A stretch of 64,000 nucleotides of DNA from Mytilisepta virgata (taxonomy: Eukaryota > Mollusca > Bivalvia > Mytilida > Mytilidae). Under the pieces are notes generated by a model, which had not been told where the DNA came from, did no database searches, and was given only the letters and a program-made list of their open reading frames with translations. Made by a program: the position numbers and the translations under genes. Numbering within the stretch: position 1 is the stretch's first letter; each line of letters opens with the position of its first letter. The stretch is from assembly GCA_028015205.1 (NCBI GenBank), contig CM051517.1:54187455-54251454 (forward strand), written 5' to 3'. Below are positions 11,201 through 22,201 of this stretch, piece by piece.

Positions 11201-13334
11201 TTTTTCCTACCTACCTACCCTATGTCATTTTGGGCATGTAATAGCAACCACACATATAACATATCTTGGCCTTATCCCAGAATAGGGACATATGCATGTA
11301 CCTAGTCTATGGTTCTGCAGGAAACAGGTCAAAATGCCCCCGTCTCAGAAGCACTAATTATTATATGATGGCTTGTTAGAAAAACATGAAAATTCTCAAC
11401 TGGCTTCTTTTCTCTGAACATTTACTTACTTTCTTTGTATTTGGTTTATCACGTTCTGTTTGTATTTGTGAAAACATGTATTTTCTTATTTTTGATGTTT
11501 AGGTTTTATTTATTTTCTTTATTTGCACTTGGCTTGTGTCGTTAGTGGTATAATGTTTTTAGATGACGAGTTCAAAGACTTCAATCGGACAGATATTATT
11601 CCTCTAATTATATTATTAAAACTACAATGACAATATTTAATTCTAATGATTTGAAATCATTTTAGAAAAAAAACAAGCAAATTTATGATTGTTTTCATTG
11701 AATATTACATGTACTTTGTAAACAAATAAGCATTAATTTAACTCTGTATTGATATCAATAATGTTTAAGAAGATGGCAGGGCTTCTGAATTCCCATTTCC
11801 TGTTTCCTGGGGCATGTAAAAAAATCATCGGAAAAGTTAAAACACAAGTACCAGTTTCCTGTCGGGCAAGTAAATCGCCGGTACATGGTGCATTCTGGTG
11901 CGCTGTTTTATTGTTTGACGAAGTCAGTGAATGGACGAATGTAAATTTTAGAAACTGGTTCCCCGAAAGTTAGCTGTTTTTTCCCTGCGTTTAGCGGTAA
12001 TCAAGTATTACCAGTAAACCAAAATGAAAAGTTTCGAACTTTTACAAAGATAAATGTTTAATAAATAAGGCCCCAGGCAAGAGCTTGCACAAATATTTCG
12101 TTTCCGAATCAAAGAAACAGAGAGTACTTGACCTTAATGGTAATGGTTTTTTGCAGACTTTTAAAAGAAATTAAAAACAGGAAAGTGAATTATGGTGCGG
12201 GAAAGTAAAATTTTAATACCACTTTCCCGTGGGCAGGTTAATTTTCAAAAAAATTCCAAAGCCCTGGATAGTTAAGGACGTTTTCCAAGGATCTTTTTGA
12301 AAGTTAGGGCGTTTTGGTGATGGGGCATTTTGTCAAGGGTAATTACGAAAATTGAATGTATTTTGAAAAATCGGGCGTTTTGACTCGAATTTGTTCTGCA
12401 TATACACTTGATTTGGTAAGACTTCCATTTGAACCCCCCTCCATATATATATCTTGTACTTATTCCGTCTTTATTGGGGGTTCAAAATGAAGTCTTTCCC
12501 TTGATTTACATTACTCTTCTCATGGAGTCAGTTATGCTACAAGTTCTCGGCTATTACTTTGTTGTCGGGTAATTCGGCGCAGCGTTTAATTAGGCAAATT
12601 CAAATTATGTTCATGTTATTGCGCCGAATAGGACGATGCGGAAAATTACCCGAAATGGCTGTATTTAGACTTATCTGGCTATTAAATCCAGGTATTGAAA
12701 AGCTCTGGGCTTCTGGGCGAGTCCAGAAAATTTGTATTGCAAAAGGAGGGGGGGTCTTACAGTTTTTGTTAAAGTCAAAATTAGTCACTGAAATTATTTT
12801 TAATCACAGGCATTTGTTTCCATCAATAACATGAATAACCTGTCACTATATAAAAAAAACTTTACTATTCCATGGGTTATTAATTGAAACAAGTGCCTGT
12901 GATTTTGACACCTCCATCGGACGCTGAGATTTGTTTCAAACTAGTACTTACTTTGATCGCCATTCGTCTGCTTCAGCTTTAAGTTTAGATGATTCTATCT
13001 GTAGCTTGGCCTTTTCCTTGGCTGTATCATCTAGCAACCTGCGGGCGTCCTCAAGTTCCGTTTCGTACAAGTTTTTAATGCTTGTAACCTCACGCGTGAC
13101 AGTTTCTTCTGTGGATCTGACTGCCACAGATAAGCGGTCATTCTCATTTTCAAGGTATCTGACCCTGTCTATATAGGCTGCTAAGCGGTCATTTAGGCCT
13201 TGCAGTACCTCTTTTTCCTGTTGGCGGGATACACGAGCCGGTGACGGGGAACGTCCCCGTCGGCTGGGCGATGGTGTTGCTGTCGATGTTGACGGAGTTG
13301 AGGTTTTCTTCGGCCTAGGTGTTTTTGTTGCCAT
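2298..13334 (-). CDS. LMN: Nuclear lamin, 5' six coding exons (gene runs off the left edge)
   Basis: Coding exons on the minus strand: 13334-12952, 8935-8803, 6495-6346, 4308-4138, 3371-3246 and 2518-2298. All have GT/AG borders and the joined frame stays open for 394 codons plus two bases. The protein forms the intermediate-filament meshwork under the inner nuclear membrane. A Ser/Pro/Arg-rich head (residues 1-40, with SPSP suited to mitotic proline-directed phosphorylation) leads into the coil 1A signature [16 protein letters not shown] (47-62). A long heptad rod follows, ending in the consensus [11 protein letters not shown]. Exon 4 aligns residue for residue in length with the lamin coil 1B/2 region, and exon sizes 171, 126 and 221 bp match what I remember for vertebrate LMNA exons 4-6. 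Reading through the last donor gives a spurious stop at 2270. The tail domain, NLS and CaaX box are not in the window. The ATG at 13334 has a strong context (A at -3, G at +4). Lamin rather than a cytoplasmic filament: the rod retains the long coil 1B. Confidence 0.93.
3707..4058. repeat. Inverted-ended element with two ~159 bp tandem units (lamin intron 4)
   Basis: The ends TGTGTCGCCTGCGGA and TCCGCAGGCGACACA are exact inverses of each other. Inside, two units starting ACGTCAATTTTTACAAAA at 3721 and 3880 repeat with a ~159 bp period, and both contain the AGAGAAAGTTTCATCAAATT block. It is non-coding and its right end lies only ~80 bp from lamin exon 4. Confidence 0.55.
5590..5798. mobile_element. 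Short MITE-like element (lamin intron 3)
   Basis: It has terminal inverted repeats TACTGTAAATTCGGAAATTATTGCG (left; given here as TACTGTAAATTC then GAAATTATTGCG) and their inverse at the right end. The 209 bp body is rich in repeated ATCGCAATAAT/TCGCATTTTGG motifs and has no coding potential. Confidence 0.55.
5914..6200. repeat. Two ~160 bp tandem units (lamin intron 3)
   Basis: AGTTAAAATGGTCAATAT-CGAACTTGACC starts at 5914 and recurs with small changes at 6074, each followed by CATTTTATCATC/T and a related GTTCATC-GTTA segment. The period is about 160 bp and I see no ORF. Confidence 0.5.
7395..8515. repeat. Composite interspersed repeat with ~300 bp sub-units (lamin intron 2)
   Basis: Three related sub-units share ATTCCTGCCAACTTTGG (about 7505, 8067, and a diverged copy near 8385), GGTGGCCATGTT-type and CAAAAGTGGA motifs. 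It ends CATGGCC-TATAGGCCAGGTGAGCTAATT at about 8515. With the nested SINE (7678-7933) removed, the spacing is near 300 bp. It is non-coding. I recall this family from bivalve transcripts and genomes. Confidence 0.5.
7678..7933 (+). mobile_element. tRNA-derived SINE with 12 bp target-site duplication
   Basis: The pol III A-box-like TGGTCTAGGTAG (7696-7707) and B box AGTTCGAATC (7755-7764) form a tRNA-like head. The body ends AACGGCATAAAACCCC-ATCTAAAC, typical of molluscan SINE tails. The element is flanked by perfect CATAATGCAGTT copies at 7666-7677 and 7934-7945. It interrupts the older repeat at 7395-8515, whose sequence resumes directly after the second copy. Confidence 0.8.
9448..9534. repeat. 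Imperfect inverted repeat
   Basis: GTATGTCATC-GGTGACTGAT ... GATGTATAA on the left pairs with TTATACATCGAGG ... ATCAGTC-AGAGATGACATAC on the right, around a short centre. The stem is ~40 bp and imperfect, so it may be a small foldback element. Confidence 0.4.
9646..9678. repeat. Left arm of a perfect 33 bp inverted repeat around the nested ORF
   Basis: These 33 bases, starting GGCCATTTATTTTTTATT and ending TTTACGGAT, are the exact inverse of 11119-11151. The two arms lie 1.44 kb apart and bracket the small gene at 10021-10302. They could be two copies of one interspersed repeat in opposite orientation, or the ends of one mobile unit. Confidence 0.6.
9905..9912 (+). promoter_or_regulatory. 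ETS-type core promoter motif (ACTTCCGG)
   Basis: A perfect inverse of CCGGAAGT lies ~110 bp upstream of the ATG at 10021, in a locally CG-rich stretch that also holds CGATATCGATATCG. GABPA/ELK-type sites at this distance are common in housekeeping promoters. Assignment to the nested gene is inferred from position. Confidence 0.4.
10021..10302 (+). CDS. Small intronless protein, possible β-grasp (ubiquitin-like) fold
   Basis: A 93-aa ORF starts at the ATG at 10021; the open frame upstream to 9982 has only TTG. It lies inside lamin intron 1 on the opposite strand. I do not recognise the protein. It begins [16 protein letters not shown] and ends [13 protein letters not shown]. The predicted order (two β-strands around residues 6-28, an acidic helix at [13 protein letters not shown], then strands at KILVN and the C-terminus) resembles a β-grasp domain, but this is only a pattern judgement. 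Support for a real gene: balanced, non-repetitive composition, an ETS motif 110 bp upstream, AATAAA at 10381, and higher GC than its surroundings. A retrocopy is possible, though I see no poly-A tract or target duplication. It could also be one exon of a larger gene. Confidence 0.55.
   Translation: MESSTYFKVCVSCFGDASKNRNIFLKGTPSDTIGDVLAKATSEMEDVVVQKILVNSKEVLETATETAQDTPVEVLASFGSKFVFLKLRKRGYY
10381..10386 (+). terminator. Poly(A) signal AATAAA for the nested gene
   Basis: Canonical AATAAA 79 bp after the stop of the 93-aa ORF. In such AT-rich DNA the hexamer is frequent by chance, so position is the only support. Confidence 0.35.
11119..11151. repeat. Right arm of the perfect 33 bp inverted repeat
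   Basis: Exact inverse of 9646-9678. The adjacent sequence (ACATTTTATTTTGAAAAAT class, with CCTACCTACCC beyond it at ~11205-11220) is repeat-like, which favours the interspersed-repeat explanation. Confidence 0.6.
12804..12905. repeat. Imperfect hairpin in lamin intron 1
   Basis: AATCACAGGCATTTGTTTCC ... AATAACC on the left pairs with GGTTATTAATTGAAACAAGTGCCTGTGATT on the right, giving arms of ~30 bp. The CACAGGC-CTTGT core resembles the arms of the hairpin at 24979-25072. Confidence 0.4.
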
Positions 13335-13395
13335 CTTCTCAATAAAAAAATCACCGGAAAATGGCGATGATAGCGTGGGTTACGCGCCTTTTCGC

Positions 13396-13403
13396 TCACG
13401 TGA
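13396..13403. promoter_or_regulatory. Palindromic E-box (TCACGTGA) upstream of lamin
   Basis: The perfect palindrome TCACGTGA lies about 60 bp upstream of the lamin ATG, in a short CG-rich patch that contrasts with the AT-rich surroundings. CACGTG is the core bound by USF/MYC/TFE-type bHLH factors. Its role as a lamin promoter element is inferred from position only. Confidence 0.4.
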
Positions 13404-13931
13404 TCGCAGCCTTTCTTACCTTACGCCTCATTAATAATAATTTTTAACAAGACTAGTCTAGCGTGAAAATATAAAACCAGTTTCCAGAACATAAAATTTT
13501 ATAAACATATTTTCATCAATATCCCGAAGTAATTATTTAAGATCGAGACCTGTAAATTATCAAAGAGTCCGAATTTAAGTAGAGAAAAAGGGGGAGGGAA
13601 CCTAACGTTACATATATATACATACATTGAACTTGACTAAAATTATATTCTCTTCTATACATGAAGAGTTTGCAGACTGTTTGCTTTAACTATAATAGAA
13701 AAACATGAAAAGGTTTTAAAAAACCAATCGTTCCCATCATAAGCTTTGGATATTGACATTTTAAAACGGAGTTTTTTTAAGAAGTTACTTTTCTTCTGGA
13801 GAGACTGTCTGAAAACTATGCAGTTTATTTTCAGATTTTTAAATCAGTCTGTAGATTTATTAGATGGTCAGAATATGTATCAGGGCCCATTTGTTCAAAA
13901 ACTGAGTTTCCCATGAATACTTCGTTTGATA

Positions 13932-13980
13932 ACAGCGGCGGGTCCAGATGAGGGCGTAATGGGCGTACGCCCCCACCCCC

Positions 13981-14039
<59 letters not shown>
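13932..14039. repeat. GC-rich tag followed by a 56 bp poly(A) tract
   Basis: A GC-rich segment (GGCGGGTCCAGATGAGGGCG ... CCCCACCCCCC) runs straight into 56 uninterrupted A (13984-14039). This is the form of a 3' end of a retroposed sequence, or a simple repeat grown at one. The run produces poly-Phe ORFs on the minus strand that are not genes. Confidence 0.55.
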
Positions 14040-14040
<1 letters not shown>

Positions 14041-14299
14041 ACTATTCATTAATTAAACACATACTCTGATTTCTTTTTAAACCAAGTCAGGAACCGTTAC
14101 ATTAGTGCATTTCGCAATTATTTTATGTTTTTTAGCAAAAAAAATGCCGGTTCCAAAAATTTTTCGCCCCGCTCCGATCAGGAATAACACGTAAATAACA
14201 TAAAATTTTGAAAGAGAAACATGCAAGCAACCATTACATTGATCAAAATAAAAAAAAATATATAGTATTCACATCACAGGGTAAGACGTTAGAGTTCTT

Positions 14300-15655
14300 T
14301 AATTCATATTCGTACTTGCCATGGGTGTGGTTTATAGATATAATTATTATGGTGCATTTTTCGAGACGAGGGAAAAAGTCATAGATCTTAGATGTATTCG
14401 AAATGAAGAAATTCCTATAGACTTACAACTCAAGCTATTTGATTCATTTTCGTACATGGGTGTGGGTTTTAAATATAATGGTGCACTTATGAGACGAGGA
14501 AAAAATGTCACAGATCAAGCACAGTCATCTTTACACGTTATATATATAGATGTATTCGAAATGAAGAAATTCCTATATATATACTCAAGCTATTTGATTC
14601 GATCGTAGAGCCTATTTTATTGTATGGTTGCGAAGTCTGGGGTTGTGAAAGTCTAACAATGATAGAACAATTACATTTAAAATTTTGCAACTGAAAGAAT
14701 ATTGAAAGTTAGAAACAGCACACCAAATTTTATTGTCTATGGAGAGCTAGGAAGATGTCCTCTAGAAATCCGAGTTAAAACTAGAATTATTTCTTTTTGG
14801 TGTAAAACTGTAAATAACGAATCAAAATTGAGTAGTGTCTTGTACAGATAGATGTTAACCCTAAAAAATCAAAGCCAATGCATTTTAAATATAGATTAAT
14901 TTTATTGAATCTACATTAAAGCATGCTGGACTGGAATATGTTTTTGTAAACCAGACAGGTTTTTGTGATAAGAACTATCTCAAAAGAATTTTATTTGATC
15001 AGTTCATTACATCTTGGTTTAGTGAAATATCAAACTCGTCAAGAGGGCAATTCTATGTTTTATTCAAGAAAAAAATTGGACTTGAAAATTAACTAACAAG
15101 ATTAGCTGAAAAAAGCAGAATTTAGATTATAAAACCCAGAGCTTCCAATTTACACATACCAATAGAGATGAGCAGGTGGGAAAATGTTCCAAAAATGATA
15201 GAATATGTACTCATTGTAAAAAGGCAGTTGGAGATGAATTTCATTTATTGTTTAAATGTAAAAATGAGAATATAGTTGCTAAAAGAAATAAATATTTGCC
15301 AGCGTATTATATAAAAAAACATACCATTTGAAAATGGAAGGTTTATTATCTATTTTAATGTTGAAGTCAGTAAACGATTTTCTTTATTTATCAAGAAAAT
15401 TGAAGCAATTTTTCTATATTTTACTGCCATATATAATATTAGAATTATTGTTGTATAACACAGTTACTTATTTATTTTATGATGAAAAAAAATGGTGATG
15501 ACAAAGATTTAAATCCCTGGTGATGATGTGCTGTATATATATATATATATATTTACTATACTTTGTTATATACTAGTATATTAAATTTCTTGTTGTGCTC
15601 GTGTAATATTTGTATATACGTCTGAGTTAATAATGAATAAAATCTTGAAATCTTG
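14300..15655 (+). mobile_element. Degenerate non-LTR retrotransposon (LINE) 3' fragment
   Basis: Broken frames read as a LINE reverse transcriptase C-terminus. LKLFDSIVEPILLYGCEVWG starts at 14584, and ERILKVRNSTPNF ... YGELGRCPLEIRVKTRIISF follows in frame after a stop. Around 15180-15270 there is a CCHC-type knuckle, RICTHCKKAVGDEFHLLFKC. Stops and shifts mean it cannot be expressed. The 3' end GAATAAAATCTTGAAATCTTG near 15640 resembles LINE tails. The 5' part contains a ~158 bp tandem duplication (GATGTATTCGAAATGAAGAA at about 14391 and 14549). Confidence 0.75.
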
Positions 15656-15659
15656 CTTC

Positions 15660-17506
15660 AAAATTACAAGGTCATATTCCCATATTCTCATATTTCATTA
15701 CATCTTATTAGAAGTGTCAGGAGGTGGGGGGTATGGATACGAACTGACAAACATTAAGATAAAAAATTTGGAACATCGAGCAGGAGAAAACTATTCTTTC
15801 AACTCATTTCAAAAACAATCTTTAGTATTTTACTAAATAATTTGAAACAATTTTTCTAACATTTGTCTGACAAAGACATAAAATACATCACATATAAATT
15901 ACTCCAACAAAGGTTTTGGTACCATAACCTTCTCTAAAAGAAAATGACTCATTTTTATCATCGTTTTAAGGGACATTGTTGAAGTGTGGCACCATGCACT
16001 TGAGTTGCAGACATTACGAAAAAGGATATTTTGAACGTTTGTTTGTATACGGAAAAATTGTCCCATACATACCATAAAGAAATAGCCCTGTTATTACATG
16101 TACATGTGTTATCGTGTGTCTTTGAAATAACATATTTGAAAAGGCTATATCTTTTATAATGATATCAATTTCATGACTTCGAGTCTTGAAATTGTTTCAA
16201 CATTGCTTCTCTTGATGTGTGATTGATACACCAATTCTTTAGATCTGTTTTTTTTTGTTATACGAAGCGCTGCCCTTCTTCCTATATTTATATAAATGCA
16301 TGATCTTGCACTAGATTATTATTATTCTAGCCTAGCTTTTGAAACTAATTTTGAAGTTCCACAGCTGATACTCTAAAACATCCATTGGCAGGTACCAATA
16401 CTTGTCAGATAACAACAAACATTCTTGATACGTTAATTTTTTTTAACATTCCTCCTTAGGGACAACAATACTTCCACCATTAACAAAAACATCTTTTAAA
16501 CTACTAGCTTGGTCCGTAGTTGAGGTCCGTAGAGACCAAACTTCGATGGAATGGTTTTTTAATGTTGTCTCAATGACAATTACACCATATCTTTACATTT
16601 TCCTATATACGTAATAATAAAGTGTCAAAACTCACTTCAAAATGGATAAAACTTAACCGAATCGCCTCAATGAAGGATGATAATACATGGGATAGAGCTC
16701 AAGTTTAAATCTGGTGTCACGGCAGATCTGTGCTAGCTACATGTAGCACATGAAAGGACCATACAAGTTTTCCCTGCATGACAAAAAATATTCAGTCCGT
16801 GATATATAGGCCCAAACCCTCTACTTTAAAAGATTTTTTTTTTAAATTCATAGCAGATGGGTTGCACCTACATCATGATAATATATGTAGATTGTAATAT
16901 CGAATCTCACCTTGAAATATTTTTTAATCACGCAGAAAAGGGAATCACTCATTTATTTATCGGTATATTGAGTTCTGTAGTTGAAATATGAAAAATATTT
17001 TATGTAAACAGCGCATTTTGTATAAGAAAATTTAATATAAAAAATTTAATAATATACACTATTTCATACAGTGTAGAAAAAAATACAGAATACCCAAATA
17101 GATCCATTTGTATTTTGGAAATATTACTTACAACCATAAAACATACATTTTGACGTTTTAGATTGTTTATTTATCTTTTCGTTTAATAAAATTCTTTCAG
17201 TCATGAAAACAAATATTTTTTTCCTCCATTATAACCACAATCATACGATTTTTGCAATTTATTTCCGAATAAGATTATCTTAAATTTTAAAAGGTTTAGA
17301 ATCAGACATTTTTTCAGAAAAGTCATGCCCCCATACAAAAGATGAATCATTATAGGCATATGGATATTGTATGTTGTCTGTACACAACTATGTGTAATGT
17401 TTTGAAATGCGGAGGTGAAGGATTACTTACATCTGCATATGTCTGAATCATCTGCTGCATGGAATTTTGCTCAGAAGAACATTTTAATTAACAGCACATG
17501 TAAGAA
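15660..17506. other. Intergenic stretch without recognisable gene
   Basis: AT-rich sequence upstream of the MINPP1-like array. It contains short A/T runs and a TATATA microsatellite just before it (15534-15551). I see no ORF with protein-like composition and no clear inverted-repeat element. The proximal few hundred bases presumably hold the promoter of the first paralogue, but I cannot point to a specific site. Confidence 0.4.
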
Positions 17507-20500
17507 ATGGAATTTACTATCATGTATGTGGTTTTGTTGTCTCCAACAGTGTCTGTTATAGGCGTAGTCGCACAGGAAACTTTTAAAAAACCAATCTTTA
17601 ATGCAATGACCCCATATTTCTGGGTTACGAATGTAAACGAAAAAATACCACGCAATGAATATAGTACATTTATCTATGGAGAACATTCGTGTCACGTTGA
17701 AAGCTTGATTTTTCTTTATAGGCACGCTGCAAGATACCCGTCACTTGAATGGATCAGAAAAATGGTCGAACTGCACAATAACCTGAAAGAGGAGCCTTCA
17801 ATTTTATCCAAAAATCCATTCATATCTAAATGGATTAATCCATTCCCAGAAAATTTTGAATACTTACAATCTGCTGTTGGTGACAAGGAAATGGTTCTTC
17901 TTGGCAAAAGATTCGGAAAACGGTATAGTAATTTCTTGAAGGAAAATTTTAATGAAATACAATTTCTCATCACGTCGAAAGTAAGAACAAAAGAAAGTTT
18001 TGACAAGTTTTATGTGGGACTATCGAGTGATATAAATGACACTAAAGAGAAGGCGTCGCTATTCGTATCTAATAAAAGGTTACAATATTATGAATTATGT
18101 CAGAAATACACGGACGAAGTCGACCAAAATGTACAATCACGTACGGAATTCACAAAGTTCCTCAATGGTGAAGAAATGACATCAGTCGCATTAAAAGTAA
18201 AACAGAAACTTGGAGCTGTGGATATAAGTACAGGTAAAATATATAAACGCATAATATACAGGTTTGTATTGAAGTCACCACATATAACATTTTCAGTCAG
18301 ATCAACCAAACACCTACTGGACGATGTACATTAAGTACATTTTTATCACAGTTTTACTACAATAAGTTCCCAATTGTGGACATGTACATTGATGAGTAAT
18401 AACTATCAAACTTGTCAGTCTTTTGTCAAACGATTCATAATTACAAAATTCAAGGTCAAAATACTATATATGAATATCTGTACAATATAAAATTTGTCAC
18501 ACTATATAGTGCATGCAACGTGGTTGTGTATAGTTTACTCCTCATATATGCTAATAAAAAATACAGGTAAAGAAATTTATAAAAACGCACATGTAGTCAA
18601 GCTTAAAGAAGAAAAAAATATATAATAATAATAATTTTTTGTTTTTCTGACAAAATAATGACGAAAGGACATCCACTTAGTATTCGCCGTGAATATGCAA
18701 ATTTTCAAATAGTTTCATATATAGATCCAATCAAACTTTATGCTAATCCTAAAAAATGTATCATATTTCATATTTCATTACAATTGGTCAAATCATAATT
18801 GATTCAGTTATTATTATAATAAACATCGCTTGATAAAGTGATATTGGATAGTTAATTCGCCTTCCTTTAAATGAAAGGAGAAGGAAAGCGAATGCGATCT
18901 AATTCATTGTAAATTACTGTGAGATTGAGATTTGGTACAAAAGTAAAACAATTTTTTCTTTTGTCATTTCAATGTATGGTTTTGAGTTAAAAAATATCCA
19001 CCATTCTTGCTTTTTACAGAAGACGTAGTCACAATGCAACAGATTTGTGCGTTTGAACTTGGGATGTTTAATAAGTCTGATTGGTGTAACTTGTTTACAT
19101 TGGATGATCTTCTTGTGGTGGACTACCTGATAGATATACGTGTAAGTGTCTGAATTATGATGAATCATTAAGGATTTTCCATGCAGAAATGGTAAAATGT
19201 GTTGAAATATATTATCCAATCGTCGGAAACCCACGGTCGGTCGCGCTTACGCTTTGCTAGGCTACAATGGGTTTCCGACGATGATATTATAGAATAGAGT
19301 ATGGAATGGGGAATGTGTCAGAGAGACAACAATCCGACCAAAGAGCAGAAAACAACTCAAGGCTACCAATGGGTCTTCAACCCAGCGAGGAAATCCCCTA
19401 CTCCCGCGTCCTTCGGTACAAGACAAAATTTAGTCGGAAACTATAGACCATGCAGATTTAAGCTAGGTAATTAATTTGATCATAGAACGGGGGGCTTCAA
19501 TTGTCACATTTCCTTGAATATTTGCTTAGAAGTTTAGGATTATATACTTTCATCATATTCATAGATGTAACTGAACTTGTCAATTCTATGTGAAACTAAG
19601 CAACAATTATAAAAGTAGAATATCAATTCACCAATACCAATAGAAATATACAAGTCCATATATAGCCTTTTTATATTTAATGCTTTTAAAAGAAATTGCA
19701 CATGCATCTATAGGTGATTGCGTGCATTTTTAGTTTGTCAAAATGTAATGTTAAAAATGCATGTAACCACTAGGAATAAAAATAATAACATGAACAGAAA
19801 TCTATAGATCAAATATTTATACTTGTACATCAAACCGAGGGTAAAAAAATGAAGTGACAGAAAAGAAATTGGCTAAGGAGGAAAAGATCAGTTAAAAAAT
19901 AAAAAAAATAGGTAATGAGATCAGCTGCTCTGGGAAGGGTATAAGTATTTATCCCGACTCTGTTAAAAATACTGTCTTTCCATTGGCTACAAAGTGTCCT
20001 TATCAATTATTGTATCCCCCTTCCTTGAAATCACGCGATTCGCTACATTCTCCGATTTTTTTTGGTATCCCATCTCCGCGATCTGTATCCCCCTTCCTTG
20101 AAATCACGTGATTCGCTTTCATTATTTCTGTTAACAATTTTTCCATCCGACAAAAACTAAAAGAAAAAAACATACTAAAGGCCATAATATAAAAAATTCC
20201 TGATTTAAAAATTTCATCACCGGGATAAATTCGTTATACGCCTCGCCCGATACGAATTTTTTCAGGCACTCGAAATATTCTCGTATCCCCTGTAACGGAC
20301 TGTATAACTAAAAGTCCTGCTCCGTTAACCATATTAACTGTACACGACCCATTATCATTATATCAGAGAGTGTTAAGGCAGGTTAGACGAACTAACTGAA
20401 TAGAGATGGTGAAATTGTTATATCTCTTGTTGGTTAATGTCATATGTTTAACATTGTCTTATCTATAATTTAATTCCGCTATGTCGAAGGATTTATCGTG

Positions 20501-22091
20501 AAATTTAGATATAAAAATACCACTTAGAAAGGGAAAGTTTATAATTGGAAAGTTAAAAATCATGTCAACTAAACAATTATGACAAAACCTCACGATCAGG
20601 CAATTCATGTGTCATACTTCAAAAACCATGTGGCATGTTTTCAGAATTACTGGGAAATGGGATATGGTTACAACATAAATTGGCAAGTATCTTGTCCATA
20701 TACATCATCATTGTTCAAAACATTTGATACAGTTTTTCAAGGAAAAAATAGGTAAGTGGAAAAAACTTTTATTTATACATGCTTTCAATGTAAGAAAGAT
20801 AACTTGATTTTTATACTTGACAAAAATTCGTTTATCATTTTTATGAATCATATCAACTTGCGTTATTAAATATGATGCATATCGTATAAATGAGTCTTAG
20901 TAGAATCAAACTATGTGTAGAAATGCTATAAGAATACAAATAAACTTTCATGTGTCAATAGGCTGTTTGGGTTGACAATCAAGGTAAAACGGCACGTATA
21001 ATGGAAAGGAGGGGGGCTGGGGTGTGATGTCTGTTTTTTTTTTTTTTTTTTTTTTTTAAGAATTGTTTTATTCCAGATTCTTTTTAATAATAAACGAGTC
21101 TTTAGGCATAATAACTCACAGTGTAAATAACTTACGTCAAAAATTAAATACACAAAGATGGAAATTGATCTGTCGTTTATAGTTGCAAATAGCATTTCAA
21201 AAATACGAATGGATCTGTTTGGCCATTCTCAAAAATTAATAATAATAATATCTATTGTCATATAAGCAAAACGAACATAAAGCATGTGACAAATTTCAAA
21301 TACAAAACATGATAATGATAACATAACAAAATCACGACACTGTGTTTACACAAGTCTCCTGTCCTCAGTTCAATTATCTGTTTTAAAAAGGAAGACGGCA
21401 CAAGTATATGACGCGAGTTTATTGGATTTAATATAATTTTAATTTTCTCGTGGTGTCATTGACATATTGATAAAATTAGATTTTTCTGATCTCAGCTTGT
21501 AAAAATAGTCTTATTTCTCATTCTTAAAATTTGAATTTAATCTACATTTAGAGAATAAGTGATGCTTAATTTTTCTTCTGTATAATGTAATCAACGTTAT
21601 TTTCTCCTTTTTTTATATTGAGTAATATCTAATTATATTCTAATTTTATTTTTTCAAGGAAACCTAAAATCGAAGTCAGTTTTGCCCATACTGATACGAT
21701 ACTCCCGTTGTATACAGCATTTGGTTTATTTAACGATTCCAAGAAACTATTATCTGAGAATTACAATAGAAACAAAGACAGAAAATTTAGAACCAGCAAA
21801 ATAGGCCCATTTTCAGCAAATTTAGGATTTGGACTATATAAGTGTGACACCAGTAGGGAGTACATCGTTAGAATGTTTGTAAACGAGAAACCAGTTGCAC
21901 TTCCGTCGTGTGGGCATACAAGTTGCTCTTACAAAAACTTCAAGGCGTACTACAGTAATTTGGCGAACTGTGATTTTGAGAAAATATGTATAAATTCAAG
22001 AGGCAGTGGTGGTCTATTTGGACCAGACTTCCTCACGGCTTTCTGGCTATGCCTAGTTTTAGTGATGATGCAGCAGTTTTCATTAAATTAG
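17507..22091 (+). CDS. MINPP1: MINPP1-like paralogue 1 (RHAARYP / HTD variant, C-terminal hydrophobic tail)
   Basis: Four exons (17507-18233, 19020-19141, 20645-20751, 21659-22091) join to 462 codons with intron phases 1, 0, 2. Family: histidine acid phosphatase clan, multiple inositol polyphosphate phosphatase, which removes phosphates from InsP6 and lower inositol phosphates in the secretory pathway or outside the cell. Residues 1-23 look like a signal peptide. The active-site motif is R72-H-A-A-R-Y-P78, where the family has RHGxRxP. The central conserved Arg is R160 (SKVRT). The C-terminal motif is H329-T-D331 where MINPP enzymes have HAE. The nucleophilic His and the arginines remain and Asp could replace Glu as acid, so activity is possible but altered. 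After the last domain Cys comes a small-residue stretch (RGSGG) and a hydrophobic end (FLTAFWLCLVLVMM), resembling a GPI-anchor signal. First of four tandem copies. Confidence 0.88.
19215..19440. repeat. Interspersed repeat, mussel-type, with hairpin at its start
   Basis: A 14 bp inverted pair (TCGTCGGAAACCCA near 19218 and TGGGTTTCCGACGA near 19269) precedes a segment containing GAGAGACAACAATCCGACCA and CTACCAATGGGTCTTCAACC. I remember that segment as a common repeat in mussel sequences. It lies in intron 2 of MINPP1-like paralogue 1. Confidence 0.45.
20012..20120. repeat. Two-unit 73 bp tandem repeat in paralogue 1 intron 2
   Basis: GTATCCCCCTTCCTTGAAAT begins at 20012 and again at 20085, each followed by CACG-GATTCGCT. 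One intervening partial copy reads GGTATCCCATCTCCGCG. Non-coding. Confidence 0.5.
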
Positions 22092-22201
22092 TTTAAATTC
22101 AGTTTTCTTAATTAGGCATTTTTGAAATGATAACAAAAAGTGAAAAGTTCTGTGATCAGATTTTTTCAAAGGGGTGAGTATTTTAAATTCCATTTTATGT
22201 C

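Noticed and set aside
11749..11973. 74-aa plus-strand ORF in lamin intron 1
   Set aside because: No recognisable features, no promoter or poly(A) context, and surrounding sequence looks repetitive.
13831..14049. ORFs with poly-phenylalanine on the minus strand
   Set aside because: Direct product of the 56 bp poly(A) run.
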